From contig NZ_LZKJ01000171.1 in assembly GCF_001672775.1 (NCBI RefSeq), forward strand, positions 1 to 37,679: a stretch of DNA of 37,679 nucleotides. The letters run 5' to 3'. Source of the DNA: Mycobacterium kyorinense. GTDB lineage: Bacteria > Actinomycetota > Actinomycetes > Mycobacteriales > Mycobacteriaceae. The notes beneath the pieces are model-generated. The model was not told where the DNA came from and made no database searches. It saw only the letters and a program-made list of their open reading frames with translations. Shown here one piece after another: positions 16,468-26,376 of this stretch; position 1 is the first letter of the stretch, and every line of letters starts with the position of its first letter. The translations under genes and the position numbers were made by a program.

Positions 16468-17943
16468 TTAGTCGATCTCCCCGGTCAGGCCGAAGTCGGC
16501 CATCGTGCTCGCGGTCACCTCACGCAAGGCGGATTTGGTGTTCTCGGCGCCCGGTTGGTAGGCGCCGATGCTGATGAAGATCTTGCCGTTGATGCGTCCG
16601 GACAGAATGATCATCCGACCGCCGAGCCGCTCCAGGAACCGGCGGGTTTCGCATTGCCCGGTGCCGCGCGCGTTTTCCACCTCGGCGACGGTGCCGTCGG
16701 GGCAGCCGATCACCGACGGGAGGTCGCCGAGGTACGAACAAAACACCGGGGCGTCGGGGTCGGCGGGCATCCTGGCGACCATCCGTTTCACCGCCCGCGT
16801 CGGCGTGAACGACGGCAGCCACAGGACCTGCTTGGCTTCGTCCGTAGTCTCTTTCAGCGTCTTCAGGGTCTGCTTGATGGCGGCCCGGATGTCGGAGAGA
16901 TCCGTCGTGAGCCCCGTTGGGTCGACGCTGACGCGGGCGTACGACAGTGCCATCGCCCGCGTGTCGTCCTCGGTGCGATCACTCATCGGGATTTGCAGGG
17001 TGACGGCGCCGTCATCGGCTCGTCGGCGACCGATGCGCTCGGCGAGTTTCGCAGCGAACGCAGCAGCCATCGTGTGACTCGCTCCGCCAAGAGCCTCCGC
17101 GCGGGCATCCCACTCGTCCAGGTCGATGTAGGCCGTGACAGCCGGCACCAGGACAACCTCATCGTCGCCAGTGTCGGTGACGGCGACGGGCCGTGCTGGC
17201 CGTGGACGGCCACTTTCACGGTTGGCGCGGGCTTGTTTCCGGGCTAACTTGCCCGCCGTGACAACCGCCCGCGCAACCTGCGGTAGGTCCCGCGCGGTCT
17301 GCCGGGTGTCTTGACCCAGCGCGCGCAGCCGACTGCGTGACTGTGGCGGTGGGTAGCCAAGGTCGCGGGTTTTGCCCAGGGCCGCCTCGATGATCACGAG
17401 GGCGAGTCCGAGGCCGTCGATGAGGTTGTGCGACAGCACCAGGCTGACCGCGGTCGAGCCGTCGGTAAGAGGAAGGACGCCGAGATGCCAACCGGGCCCC
17501 GCTTCAGGGTCGATAGGCAGCTGCGAGCGTTCATCGAGCCAGTCGCTGACGTCGGCGCGGGGACGGGCACGTTCAGCAATGTCGATATCCGCCGGACCCC
17601 GATCTACCACCCATCGATGCCGGGCGATTGGCAGCGCGGGACGCTCGATGCGCCGTCCCAGCAAGCCCTGACCGAGATGATGGTGAAAACGCTGCAGCGC
17701 CTCGAAGTCGACAGCGTGCTCATAGACCCACGTGACTTGGATGACCACGTTCATGTCGGCGGCGTGATGCTCCGCCAACAAGGCCTCGTCCTCCAATGCG
17801 AGCCGGTTATCCGGGCGCGCATCACGTTCGGATGCGCGGCGCCTCATGGATTCGCGTGCACGACGTATCCGCCCTGCCACTACTGGCCCTCCTTGGTCCT
17901 CAGTCGTGCGTTTTCCGGGTCTGGTTGCGGCAGAGGTCATCAC
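16468..17943 (-). CDS. WS/DGAT-like condensation-superfamily acyltransferase
   Basis: This acyltransferase of 491 residues belongs to the wax ester synthase/DGAT and condensation-domain superfamily. The active-site block is SLVLSHNLIDGLGL near residue 170. Only the second His of the HHxxxDG motif is kept (HNLIDG), and this is the catalytic one in the family. The C-terminal half has a SYARVSVDPTG segment and conserved Gly/Asn elements as in mycobacterial WS/DGAT proteins. Its GTG start overlaps the stop of the PKS gene (GTGA at 17940-17943), with ATG as the next codon, so it is translationally coupled to the PKS. Mycobacterial pks genes are often paired with such acyltransferases, which move the finished chain from the synthase to a sugar or other acceptor. 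The acceptor here is unknown; a glycosyl residue or the lipopeptide is inferred. Confidence 0.85.
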   Translation of the reverse strand: MMTSAATRPGKRTTEDQGGPVVAGRIRRARESMRRRASERDARPDNRLALEDEALLAEHHAADMNVVIQVTWVYEHAVDFEALQRFHHHLGQGLLGRRIERPALPIARHRWVVDRGPADIDIAERARPRADVSDWLDERSQLPIDPEAGPGWHLGVLPLTDGSTAVSLVLSHNLIDGLGLALVIIEAALGKTRDLGYPPPQSRSRLRALGQDTRQTARDLPQVARAVVTAGKLARKQARANRESGRPRPARPVAVTDTGDDEVVLVPAVTAYIDLDEWDARAEALGGASHTMAAAFAAKLAERIGRRRADDGAVTLQIPMSDRTEDDTRAMALSYARVSVDPTGLTTDLSDIRAAIKQTLKTLKETTDEAKQVLWLPSFTPTRAVKRMVARMPADPDAPVFCSYLGDLPSVIGCPDGTVAEVENARGTGQCETRRFLERLGGRMIILSGRINGKIFISIGAYQPGAENTKSALREVTASTMADFGLTGEID

Positions 17944-20900
17944 GATGCGACGGCCGTAGCCTGCTCGGCCATCAGCGTATCGGCCAGGTGCCGGGCCAAG
18001 GTACGCGCGGTGTTGTGGGTGGCGATGGCCTTGGGGGTCAGGCGGATTCCGGTTTCGGCTTCGATGCGGCTGCGGAGCTCAAGGAAGCCCAAAGAGTCCA
18101 GGCCGTGATCGGCGAACGAATGGTCGGGATCGACGGTGCGGCGCAAGATGAGGCTGGCCTGCTCGGTCACCAGGCGACGAAGCCGGGTCGGCCACTCGTC
18201 CGGAGGCAGCGTCAGTAACTCCGTGCGGACGGCGGCGGTGTCGTGTTGCTGCGCACTGCCGGCGGTCTTGAATGCCTCCGCGAATGGGCTGCGCGCAACG
18301 AGCATGCTGAACAACGGCGTGCCCGCCGTCGGCATGTACCCGGTGTAGGTGCGGTCATAGCGCAGCAGCGTCTGGAAGGCGTGCGCACCCTCGTCGGGGG
18401 CGATCATCGTGGTGCGGCCTTCTTCCAAAGACGCCGCACGGCCGATCTCGGCCCAGGCACCCCATGCAATCGTGGTGGCCGGTAGGCGTTGTTCACGCCG
18501 CCAATGAGTGAAGGCGTCCAACCAACTGTTGGCCGCCGCGTAAGCACCCTGGCCGGGTGAGCCGAGCAGCGCGGCCGCCGACGAAAAGCAACAGAACCAG
18601 TCGAGCGGTTGGCCGGCCGTCGCCTGATGCAAGTGCCAAGCGCCGTAGACCTTGGCCACCCAGTCACGCTCGATCAGGTCGTCGGTAATGGTGGTGAGCG
18701 TGGCGTCCTCCACCACCGCGGCGGCGTGCAGCACTCCGCGCAACGGAAGCCCGGTGGCGGTGGCAGCGGCGACGAGCCGTCCGGCGGTTGCGGGTTCGGC
18801 GATGTCCCCGCATTCGACGTGGACGTCGGCCCCGGTCGCGCGGATACTCGCTATGGCCTTCTCGGCCTGGGCGTTTGGCTGCGAGCGGCTGGTCAGCACA
18901 ATCCGCCCGCACCCTGCCGCGGCCATCTCAGCGGCGAGGAACAGCCCGAGGCCGCCCAGACCCCCGGTGATGATGTAGGCGCCATCGGGGCGGTAGATCC
19001 GAGCCTGCTCCGGTGGCACTACCGCGGTGCTGTGTCCGCTGCGCGGCACGTCGAGCACGAGTTTGCCGCTGTGTTCGGCCGCGCTCATCACCCGGATCGC
19101 CGTCGCTGCCTCGGCAAGCGGATAGTGCGTGCTTTCCGGTGGTGGCAATTCGCCGTCTGCCACGAGCCGATACACCTGGCGTAGCAGATCCCCGACCCGC
19201 TGCGGACGGCTCTCGACCATCAGCGCCAAGTCGACGTAGTGGAAGGTGAGGTTGCGACGGAAGGGATACATCCCGAGCCGGTTGTTGGCGTAGACGTCGC
19301 GTTTGCCGATCTCCACGAACCGTCCGTCGACGGCCAGCAGTTCGAATCCGGCGCGCTGCGCGGCGCCGGTGAGGGAGTTGAGGACGATGTCAACGCCGTA
19401 CCCGTCGGTGTCGCGGCGAATCAGATCGGCGAAGTCCGTGCTCCGTGAATCGTAGACATGCTCTATGCCCATGTCCTGCAGCATTTTTCGACGCTGCGGG
19501 CTGCCCGCGGTAGCGAAGATCTCCGCTCCCGCGGCGCGAGCGATCGCGATCGCTGCCTGCCCCACGCCGCCGGTGGCGGAGTGGATCAACACACGGTCAC
19601 CGGCGCTGATCCGGGCTTGATCATGCAGGCCATACCAGGCGGTCGCGTGTCCGGTGGTCGTCGCGGCAGCGACCTCGTCGGTCAGCCCGGGCGGAAGTGG
19701 GGCCGCGACGCGCGCGTCACAGGTGACGAATGTGCCCCAGCAGCCGTTTTTGGAGAAGCCGCCGACGTGGTCGCCGACCCGATGATTGGTGACGTCGGGT
19801 CCGACCGCGGTCACCACGCCGGCGAAATCGGTGCCCGGTTGGGGCAGGCGGCCCTCAAGGCTGGGGTATTGGCCGAATGCGACCAGGACGTCGGCGAAGT
19901 TGATGCTGGATGCGGTGACGGCGACCTCGATCTCGCCGCGCCCCGGCGCAACGCGGTCGACCGCCGCGAATTCCATGGTTTGCAGGTCACCCGGAGTGCG
20001 GATCCCAAGGCGCATACCGTCGCGCTCGTGGTGGACCGTGGTGGTTCGGCGCTCATCCGGGCGCAAGGGCGCGGGCCGCAGCCGCGCGACGTACCACTGG
20101 CCGTCGCGCCAGGCGGTTTCGTCCTCGGCCGACCCGGACAGCAGCTCGAGCGCCAGCTTTTCGGGATCGCAATCGTCGTCCACATCTATCTGGGTGGGAC
20201 GCAGTTGCGAATGTTCGGCGCCGATCACGCGCACCAAACCGCGCAGCCCGGCCTGGTCGAGGTTGACCCGGTCCGCAGGGTGGACGGCTTGAGCTCTTCT
20301 GGTCAGTACATAGAGCCGAGGCGGTTCCCCGGGCGATTCGGTCAGTTCGCGGGCGATCCGAATCAGGTGCCCGACATGCTCGCGGGCCGTGGCCAAGCCG
20401 GCTTCGTCGGAGGTGCCTGCCGGCGGTGGCAACACGACCACCAGACCAGTGACGGCGCTTGCCCGCAGCCGGGCATTCAGTTGATCGGCGCAGCCGGCGT
20501 GGTCGGCGCGCTGCGGCCACTCAAGCCAATCACATTGTGCGCCAGAGGCTTTCATGGCATCGACGAGCCTTGTTGTCAGGGAATCGTCGGTATCGGAGGT
20601 AGGGATCAATAGCCACTGGCCCGGGTCGCTGTCCCGGGACGCGGGTGGCTCGCTCTGCCGCCATTCCACGGCAAGGAGCCGCTCGGCGAGCAGGCGGTCG
20701 GCGTCGCTGACCGCGGTGGCGCTGCTGCCCAGCCGGAACCCTCGAATGATCAGCACCGGGGCTCCGGTTTCGTCGAGGACGTCGAGGTCGGCCTCCACAT
20801 CCGACCCGTCCCCACGGTGCAACCGCACGAGGCAGTAGCGGGGATTGCGCGCCGGGTCGCACACGCGCAGTCGTCGCACGCTCAACGGCAACAGCAACCC

Positions 20901-23900
20901 GCCGTCGTCGTCGCCGTTGATGGCCCGGTGTGCGCCGACGGATTGGAAGCAGGCGTCGAGCAACACCGGGTGCACGCGGTAGGCGCCGCGCTGGGCGCGC
21001 AGCTGCTTGGGCAGCGCGAGCTCGGTCACCAGGGTGGACCCGTCGTCGGCGGTGTGCGCGGCGATCAGAGCGGCAAACGCCGGACCCAAGTTGACCCCGT
21101 GTGCGTCGAACCGCTGCCGTAGCTCGTCGCCTTCGGTGCGACGCGGGTGGGCGGCGAGCAGCGCACTGATGTCCTGCGGATGTGGTTGCGGCTCAACCTC
21201 ATCGGCGCACAAGACGGCGACGGCTCGGCGCGTGCGTTCGCCGTCGTGATCGGTGACCACGTCGAATTCGACGACGCCGGGCGCGGCAGCCGAGGCCACC
21301 GCCGTGATCGGGGTCTGCTTGTCCAGCTGCAGCATCTGCTCGAAGCGGATGTCGTGAACCTCGGATTGCTCGCCGAGCACGGTATGGGCCGCTGACAATG
21401 CCATTTCACAGTAGGCAGCCCCGGGTAGAGCGGGCACGCCGTGGACCTGGTGATCGCCCAACCAGGGCAGCGCCGCGGTGCCGACCTCGCCCTGCCACAC
21501 GTGGCGCTCCGCTTCCTCCGGGAGCCGGACATGTGACCCGAGCAGCGGGTGCACGGTGATAGTCCGGGCGCCGTGTACCTGGCGGTTCGTGCCGGCCGCG
21601 CCGATGTACAGCCGACGATGAGTCCACGTCGGCAGCGGCGCGTCGACCAGCCGCCCAGTCGGGTACAACGCCGCGAAATCGACTGCGGCGCCAGCACAAT
21701 GCAGATTCGCCAGGAATTCGCGCAGTCCGTGCGGCAGCTCCTGTTCGCGCCACATACACGCCAGCGCCTGCGCTGAGACGTCGGCTGCGTGGGCGGTCTG
21801 TTCCACCGCCCGGGTCAGCAGCGGGTGCGGCGAAAGCTCCGCGAAAACGCGATGCCCGTCTTCCAACGCGGCCTGCACCGCGTCGGCGAACCGCACCGGA
21901 TGACGCAGATTGGTCACCCAATAACTCGCGTCCAACCCCCGCTGCTCTCGAGGGTCGTCCAGTGTGGCCGAGTAGAACGGCACCGACGGCGCCACCGGGG
22001 TGAGCTCGGCCAGCGCATCGGCCAATTCACTGAGTATCGGGTCGACCTGGGGCGAGTGTGACGCCACGTCGACTGCCACTTCGCGGGCCATGATGTCGCG
22101 GCTCTCCCACAGCGCGACCAACTCACGAACTGTCTGCGTCGTGCCGCCGATGACAGTGGACTCCGGCGAGGTGATCACCGACACCACGACGTCCGAGAGG
22201 TTCCGGGCGGCTAGTTCGTCACGCACCCGCCGCGCGGGCAACTCCACCGAGGCCATCGCGCCGGCGCCGGCGATGGTGCTCAACAGCCGTGAGCGCCGGC
22301 AGACCACGCGCACACCGTCTTCGAGCGAAAGCGCCCCTGCGACAACGGCTGCCGCGGCCTCCCCGAGTGAGTGGCCGACCACCGCGCCGGGGCTGACGCC
22401 GTAGGCGCGCATCGCGGCGGCCAGTGCGACTTGCATGGTGAACAGGGTCGGCTGGACGCGGTCGATGCCGGTGACGGTCTCCGGCGCCGACATCGCCTGG
22501 GTGACGGAGAACCCCGATTCGGCGGCGATCAACGGTTCGGCCTCGGCGACCGTGGCGGCGAACACCGGCTCGGCGGCCAGCAGCGCCGCACCCATCGCGG
22601 CCCACTGTGAACCCTGGCCGGAGAACACCCATACCGGCCCTCGGTCGTCCTGGCCGGCCGCGGCCGGATACGGAATGTCGCTGTCGGCGACCTCGTGCAA
22701 ACGCGTGGTGAGCTCAGCAAGGCTTGCCGCGACGACGGCTGCGCGCACCGGCCGGTGACCACGCCGGCGGGCCAGGGTGTAGGCCAGATCGGCGGCCACC
22801 AGCTGGTCGGCGCGCGCGCTGATCCACTCGGCGAGCCGGGCTGAGGTGCGCCGCAGCGCCTCGGTCGAGGTAGCGGACAGCGCGTACACCAGGGGGCCGG
22901 CGGGGGACACCTCATCGTGGGGGGCGACGTCCGGGGCTTCTTCCAACACGGCGTGCACGTTCGTTCCGCTCAAGCCATACGACGATACGGCCGCCCGTCG
23001 CCGTTCCTGGTCTTGCCGCGACGGCCAGGGCGTGGCCGCTGTCGGGACGAACAGTCCCGTTTCGATTTGGGCGAGTACATCGGGTAGCCGGGTGAAGTGC
23101 AGCGAGGGCGGGACCACGCCGTGTTGCAGCGCCAGGGTCGTCTTGATCAAGCCCAGTGCGCCGGCCGCGGCCTCGGAGTGGCCGAAGTTGCTCTTGGCCG
23201 ATCCGAGTGCACACGGCGCACCGTCCAGGCCGTAGACCTGGGCCAGGCTGCCGAATTCAATCGGGTCACCGACTCGGGTGCCGGTGCCGTGGGCCTCGAC
23301 CATGCCGACCGTGGCGCCGTCCACCCCGGCAGCCGTCAGCGCCGCCCGGTAGGCCATGGCCTGCGCATTCAACGACGGCCGGGAAATGGTCTTGGTGCGA
23401 CCGTCGTGATTGGCCGCGGTGCCGCGCACCACCGCGAGGATGCGGTCGCCATCTCGCAGGGCGTCCGGCAGGCGCTTCAGCAGGACCACGGCGCATCCTT
23501 CGGCCCGGACAAACCCGTCCGCGGCGACGTCGAAGGAATGGCAGCGGCCGGTGGGGGAGTACATCCCCAGCGCCGAACCCGCCGCGTTCATGATCCCGGA
23601 AATCAGGGTGTTGACGCCGCCGGCCAGGGCGAGGTCGCTTTCGCCGTCGTGCAGGCTGCGGCAGGCCAAGTGCAAGGTGAGCAGACCGGTTGAACATGCG
23701 GTGTCCAGCGTCATTGCCGGACCATGTACTCCCAGCCAATACGCGATGCGCCCGGAAGCCAGGCTGGGAGTGTTGCCGGGGTAGGCATAGGCATCGTGGA
23801 TGGCGCCGGATTCATAGGTCAGCACGACGTGGTCGTCGTGGACGATCCCCATGAATACACCGGTCTTGGACCCGAACAGCGAGCGCGGATCCCGGCCGGC

Positions 23901-24227
23901 ATGCTCGATGGCCTCCCACGAGGTTTCCAGCAACAACCGGTGATTGGGATCCATGTAGGTCGCTTCATGTGTCCGGAGACCGAAGAACGGGGCGTCGAAT
24001 CCCCAAATGTCGTCCAGGAATCCGCCGCATCGCGTCACCGACTTACCGGGCACGCCCGGCTCGGGGTCGTAAAATTCGTCGACGTCCCAGTGATCGGCCG
24101 GAATTTCGGTGACCAGGTCGTCGCCCCGCAGTAACCGCTCCCATAGTTCGTCCGGTGAGTTGATCCCTCCGGGGAGTCGGCAGGCCATTCCGATTACTGC
24201 GACGGGAGTGACGGTGGCCTCCGTCAT
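17940..24227 (-). CDS. Mas-like iterative type I polyketide synthase (KS-AT-DH-ER-KR-ACP)
   Basis: This single-module, fully reducing PKS has 2095 residues, the normal length for mycobacterial Mas/Pks2/Pks5 enzymes. Domains: KS 8-430 (active Cys 178 in DTACSTG, plus HGTGTRVGD and GHSEAAAG His motifs), AT about 530-840 (GHSLGEA near 618), DH about 890-1160 (His near 925), ER about 1440-1740, KR about 1750-1950 (Rossmann motif GGLGGLGLFLA) and ACP about 2010-2085 (GLDSL near 2044). The AT has VASHSP, the Mas-like form linked to methylmalonyl-CoA rather than malonyl-CoA. The product is therefore likely a methyl-branched saturated acyl chain built by several rounds of extension. There is no thioesterase; the coupled acyltransferase probably off-loads. 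The ATG start has GAGGTGA upstream. Confidence 0.95.
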   Translation of the reverse strand: MTEATVTPVAVIGMACRLPGGINSPDELWERLLRGDDLVTEIPADHWDVDEFYDPEPGVPGKSVTRCGGFLDDIWGFDAPFFGLRTHEATYMDPNHRLLLETSWEAIEHAGRDPRSLFGSKTGVFMGIVHDDHVVLTYESGAIHDAYAYPGNTPSLASGRIAYWLGVHGPAMTLDTACSTGLLTLHLACRSLHDGESDLALAGGVNTLISGIMNAAGSALGMYSPTGRCHSFDVAADGFVRAEGCAVVLLKRLPDALRDGDRILAVVRGTAANHDGRTKTISRPSLNAQAMAYRAALTAAGVDGATVGMVEAHGTGTRVGDPIEFGSLAQVYGLDGAPCALGSAKSNFGHSEAAAGALGLIKTTLALQHGVVPPSLHFTRLPDVLAQIETGLFVPTAATPWPSRQDQERRRAAVSSYGLSGTNVHAVLEEAPDVAPHDEVSPAGPLVYALSATSTEALRRTSARLAEWISARADQLVAADLAYTLARRRGHRPVRAAVVAASLAELTTRLHEVADSDIPYPAAAGQDDRGPVWVFSGQGSQWAAMGAALLAAEPVFAATVAEAEPLIAAESGFSVTQAMSAPETVTGIDRVQPTLFTMQVALAAAMRAYGVSPGAVVGHSLGEAAAAVVAGALSLEDGVRVVCRRSRLLSTIAGAGAMASVELPARRVRDELAARNLSDVVVSVITSPESTVIGGTTQTVRELVALWESRDIMAREVAVDVASHSPQVDPILSELADALAELTPVAPSVPFYSATLDDPREQRGLDASYWVTNLRHPVRFADAVQAALEDGHRVFAELSPHPLLTRAVEQTAHAADVSAQALACMWREQELPHGLREFLANLHCAGAAVDFAALYPTGRLVDAPLPTWTHRRLYIGAAGTNRQVHGARTITVHPLLGSHVRLPEEAERHVWQGEVGTAALPWLGDHQVHGVPALPGAAYCEMALSAAHTVLGEQSEVHDIRFEQMLQLDKQTPITAVASAAAPGVVEFDVVTDHDGERTRRAVAVLCADEVEPQPHPQDISALLAAHPRRTEGDELRQRFDAHGVNLGPAFAALIAAHTADDGSTLVTELALPKQLRAQRGAYRVHPVLLDACFQSVGAHRAINGDDDGGLLLPLSVRRLRVCDPARNPRYCLVRLHRGDGSDVEADLDVLDETGAPVLIIRGFRLGSSATAVSDADRLLAERLLAVEWRQSEPPASRDSDPGQWLLIPTSDTDDSLTTRLVDAMKASGAQCDWLEWPQRADHAGCADQLNARLRASAVTGLVVVLPPPAGTSDEAGLATAREHVGHLIRIARELTESPGEPPRLYVLTRRAQAVHPADRVNLDQAGLRGLVRVIGAEHSQLRPTQIDVDDDCDPEKLALELLSGSAEDETAWRDGQWYVARLRPAPLRPDERRTTTVHHERDGMRLGIRTPGDLQTMEFAAVDRVAPGRGEIEVAVTASSINFADVLVAFGQYPSLEGRLPQPGTDFAGVVTAVGPDVTNHRVGDHVGGFSKNGCWGTFVTCDARVAAPLPPGLTDEVAAATTTGHATAWYGLHDQARISAGDRVLIHSATGGVGQAAIAIARAAGAEIFATAGSPQRRKMLQDMGIEHVYDSRSTDFADLIRRDTDGYGVDIVLNSLTGAAQRAGFELLAVDGRFVEIGKRDVYANNRLGMYPFRRNLTFHYVDLALMVESRPQRVGDLLRQVYRLVADGELPPPESTHYPLAEAATAIRVMSAAEHSGKLVLDVPRSGHSTAVVPPEQARIYRPDGAYIITGGLGGLGLFLAAEMAAAGCGRIVLTSRSQPNAQAEKAIASIRATGADVHVECGDIAEPATAGRLVAAATATGLPLRGVLHAAAVVEDATLTTITDDLIERDWVAKVYGAWHLHQATAGQPLDWFCCFSSAAALLGSPGQGAYAAANSWLDAFTHWRREQRLPATTIAWGAWAEIGRAASLEEGRTTMIAPDEGAHAFQTLLRYDRTYTGYMPTAGTPLFSMLVARSPFAEAFKTAGSAQQHDTAAVRTELLTLPPDEWPTRLRRLVTEQASLILRRTVDPDHSFADHGLDSLGFLELRSRIEAETGIRLTPKAIATHNTARTLARHLADTLMAEQATAVAS

Positions 24228-24742
24228 GGCCGTTCACCTCTTTCCAGCCGGTGTTTCAGCAGCACGGCCGAATTCCGAAACCGGCGGTTATTCGCCCAGT
24301 CGTTTTGACAGCCGCTTATCCGAGCTCAATGGATCGAACCGGTCGGTAGCCTAATCGTTCCTGTGAGCTGTGGTGGTGGAATCCGGTTCGCCGCGGTGCA
24401 CGCCGGTCCGATCGACGGGACTGGCTGTGCGCAAGCCGAAGCGGTGCAAGGGGTTGACCAGCATGGACCCTACTGAACGCCGATTCCGAATCTGTTATGG
24501 ACTTCTCGGTACAACCGCGTCCGCATATACCCGCGGCTTCATCCGTGGAGTCGCCTCGCAGGCGAGCAAGGCGGCACCCGCGTGAGTAGTGCGCTATCGT
24601 GCTGAAATTCCCAACGACCGAAAGAACATTGCTTGGTGGCAACCGTCGACGCTCGTTGTCTCGCTGGCCGCGCAAGGCTGGATCTCCGAGCGCGCAGGCG
24701 CGCAGCCCTCAGCGGGTTACTATCTGGACCTGCCTCACGCCA
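24228..24742. other. Intergenic region between the divergent PKS and DUF4422-like genes
   Basis: About 515 bases hold no convincing gene. On the minus strand the PKS ribosome site lies at 24234-24240, and a TAGGCT hexamer at 24348-24353 could be its -10 box. On the plus strand there is a TTGACA at 24305-24310 without a good -10 partner. TACTAT at 24720-24725 fits TANNNT and would start the DUF4422-like transcript about ten bases before its ATG. A 40-codon plus-strand frame (24463-24585, beginning MDPTERRFRI) is open but has nothing to support it. Frames extending upstream of 24743 look like non-coding Arg/Ser-rich sequence. Confidence 0.4.
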
Positions 24743-25606
24743 ATGATTCATAGGTACTGCGTTACCCACGAGAAGCCGTTACTGCCCGACAGCTGGTATG
24801 ACACCTGCATCGCGCTGGGGGATTTCGAACCCGACTCCGCGTTCCACGTGAGACAACTCGATCAGTTCTGGCACGAGGCGAGACCGATTGCATACGGCGC
24901 CGCAGGATCACACGTCTTGCCCATCGCGATCGAAAGGTCTTCCGACGATGCTGAGCTCACCGAAATGTGTGCTTACCGAAAGAGAATCCTTCCTTCTCCG
25001 GAGGGGATAGAGTCCCGTATCTATCCGACAATGCGGGAGTTGAGCCTGAACGACTTCGGCCGGAAGGCTGACCTAGCCGTATTCACCCCCACAGCTGGCC
25101 ACGATTTTCTGGTTGCGCAGCCTATGCGTCTCAGAAAACCGGTAGTTGACCACTATGCCGCAATTCATCACCGCAGAGATATTGTTGACTACGCGTCTCT
25201 AGCGGTCGAGACGGGCGTGTTGGATGCCGACTCCGCTTCAGACTTCTTGGCTGCAAGGTACTTCATTCCCGGTGGCGTTGAACTCGGGATTTTCCCGACA
25301 GAGTGGCTGGTGCAGGTTCTGTCCGGAATCGAGATCGTTGGCAGAGAATTTCTGAATCGGCACGGCGATCGTCTGAGAAAATACAACACTTTTCAGATAC
25401 GAGCCGTCGGGTTTCTCACCGAGCGGCTGGGGTCCTATTTTCTAGTTCGGCATCTCACCAGAAAGTATTTGAACAACATTCCTGCTGAGATATTCGGATA
25501 TATGACCGTCATTGTCGAAGATAACGGGAATTACTCCGCCGGGTTAGCCGATCGGCCGAAGAGTCGGTCGAAGTGGCGCAAGACTAAACCCAAGCGGGCC
25601 GAATGA
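24743..25606 (+). CDS. Possible DUF4422-like glycosyltransferase
   Basis: This is a soluble protein of 287 residues starting MIHRYCVTHEKPLLP. The ATG at 24743 is preferred over an in-frame GTG at 24599 because the added 48 residues are low-complexity Arg/Ser-rich. The opening THEKP, an AYRKR segment near residue 75, and a C-terminal block (about 200-250) with ELGIFPTEWLVQVL and RAVGFLTERLGSYF recall DUF4422 proteins of polysaccharide loci, thought to be glycosyltransferases. The resemblance is only partial, so the call is tentative. Its stop overlaps the rfbF ATG (ATGA at 25603-25606), placing it in the CDP-sugar operon. By eye the gene is clearly poorer in GC than its neighbours, which suggests recent acquisition. 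Confidence 0.5.
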   Translation: MIHRYCVTHEKPLLPDSWYDTCIALGDFEPDSAFHVRQLDQFWHEARPIAYGAAGSHVLPIAIERSSDDAELTEMCAYRKRILPSPEGIESRIYPTMRELSLNDFGRKADLAVFTPTAGHDFLVAQPMRLRKPVVDHYAAIHHRRDIVDYASLAVETGVLDADSASDFLAARYFIPGGVELGIFPTEWLVQVLSGIEIVGREFLNRHGDRLRKYNTFQIRAVGFLTERLGSYFLVRHLTRKYLNNIPAEIFGYMTVIVEDNGNYSAGLADRPKSRSKWRKTKPKRAE

Positions 25607-26376
25607 AGGCCGTAATATTGGCCGGAGGTCTCGGTACTCGGCTCAGGGAAGAAACCAGCATCCGTCCCAAGCCGATGGTGGAGATCGGTGGGCGGCCGAT
25701 CCTGTGGCACATCATGAAGCTCTACTCCAACCACGGCATTCACGATTTTGTTATCTGCTGTGGCTACAAGGGCTACATCATCAAGGAATATTTCGCCAAC
25801 TACTTCCTGCACATGTCGGACGTGACGTTCGATCTCTCCGTCAACAGCATGGAAGTGCATGAGCGCCACGCAGAACCCTGGCGAGTGACGCTGGTCGATA
25901 CCGGTGACGACACCCAAACCGGCGGACGCCTCAAGCGCGTGGCGACCTACGTCCAGGACGACGAGGCCTTCTGCTTCACCTACGGCGATGGGCTCAGCGA
26001 CGTGAACATCCGAGCGAGCGTCGAATTCCACCAGCAGCACGGACGCCACGCCACGGTCACGGCGGTACTGCCGCCGGGGCGCTATGGGGCCATCGAGTGC
26101 GCCGACGGGCGGGTCACGCGCTTTGTCGAGAAGCCGCGCGGCGACGGCGGTCTCATCAACGGTGGTTTCTTCGTCCTCTCACCCGCAGTACTCGACTACA
26201 TTGACGGCGACCAAACCCCTTGGGAAGGACCACCGTTGGCTCGACTCGCCGCTGACGGCCAAATGATGGCCTTCGAGCATTCCGGCTTCTGGCAACCGAT
26301 GGACACGCTTCGCGACAAAAACCTGCTCGACGAATTGTGGAGTAGCGGCGAGGCACCGTGGAAGTGCTGGCGTTGA
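25603..26376 (+). CDS. rfbF: Glucose-1-phosphate cytidylyltransferase
   Basis: RfbF makes CDP-D-glucose from CTP and glucose-1-phosphate in the cytoplasm, the first step of CDP-linked deoxysugar synthesis. The 257-residue protein matches the usual family length. It begins MKAVILAGGLGTRLREETSI, the nucleotide-binding signature, followed by RPKPMVEIGGRPILWHI. It also has the family-typical FTYGDGLSDV (near 125), a VEKPRGDGGLINGGFFV region (near 175) and a FWQPMDTLRDK end. It overlaps the upstream gene by four bases and the downstream rfbG by four to nineteen bases, so the three genes form one tightly coupled operon. Confidence 0.96.
   Translation: MKAVILAGGLGTRLREETSIRPKPMVEIGGRPILWHIMKLYSNHGIHDFVICCGYKGYIIKEYFANYFLHMSDVTFDLSVNSMEVHERHAEPWRVTLVDTGDDTQTGGRLKRVATYVQDDEAFCFTYGDGLSDVNIRASVEFHQQHGRHATVTAVLPPGRYGAIECADGRVTRFVEKPRGDGGLINGGFFVLSPAVLDYIDGDQTPWEGPPLARLAADGQMMAFEHSGFWQPMDTLRDKNLLDELWSSGEAPWKCWR

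Noticed and set aside
16453..17247. 264-codon plus-strand frame across the acyltransferase
   Set aside because: Antisense shadow of the acyltransferase, whose motifs and coupling to the PKS are clear.
24463..24585. 40-codon frame upstream of the DUF4422-like gene
   Set aside because: No ribosome site, promoter or recognisable sequence; left as part of the intergenic description.
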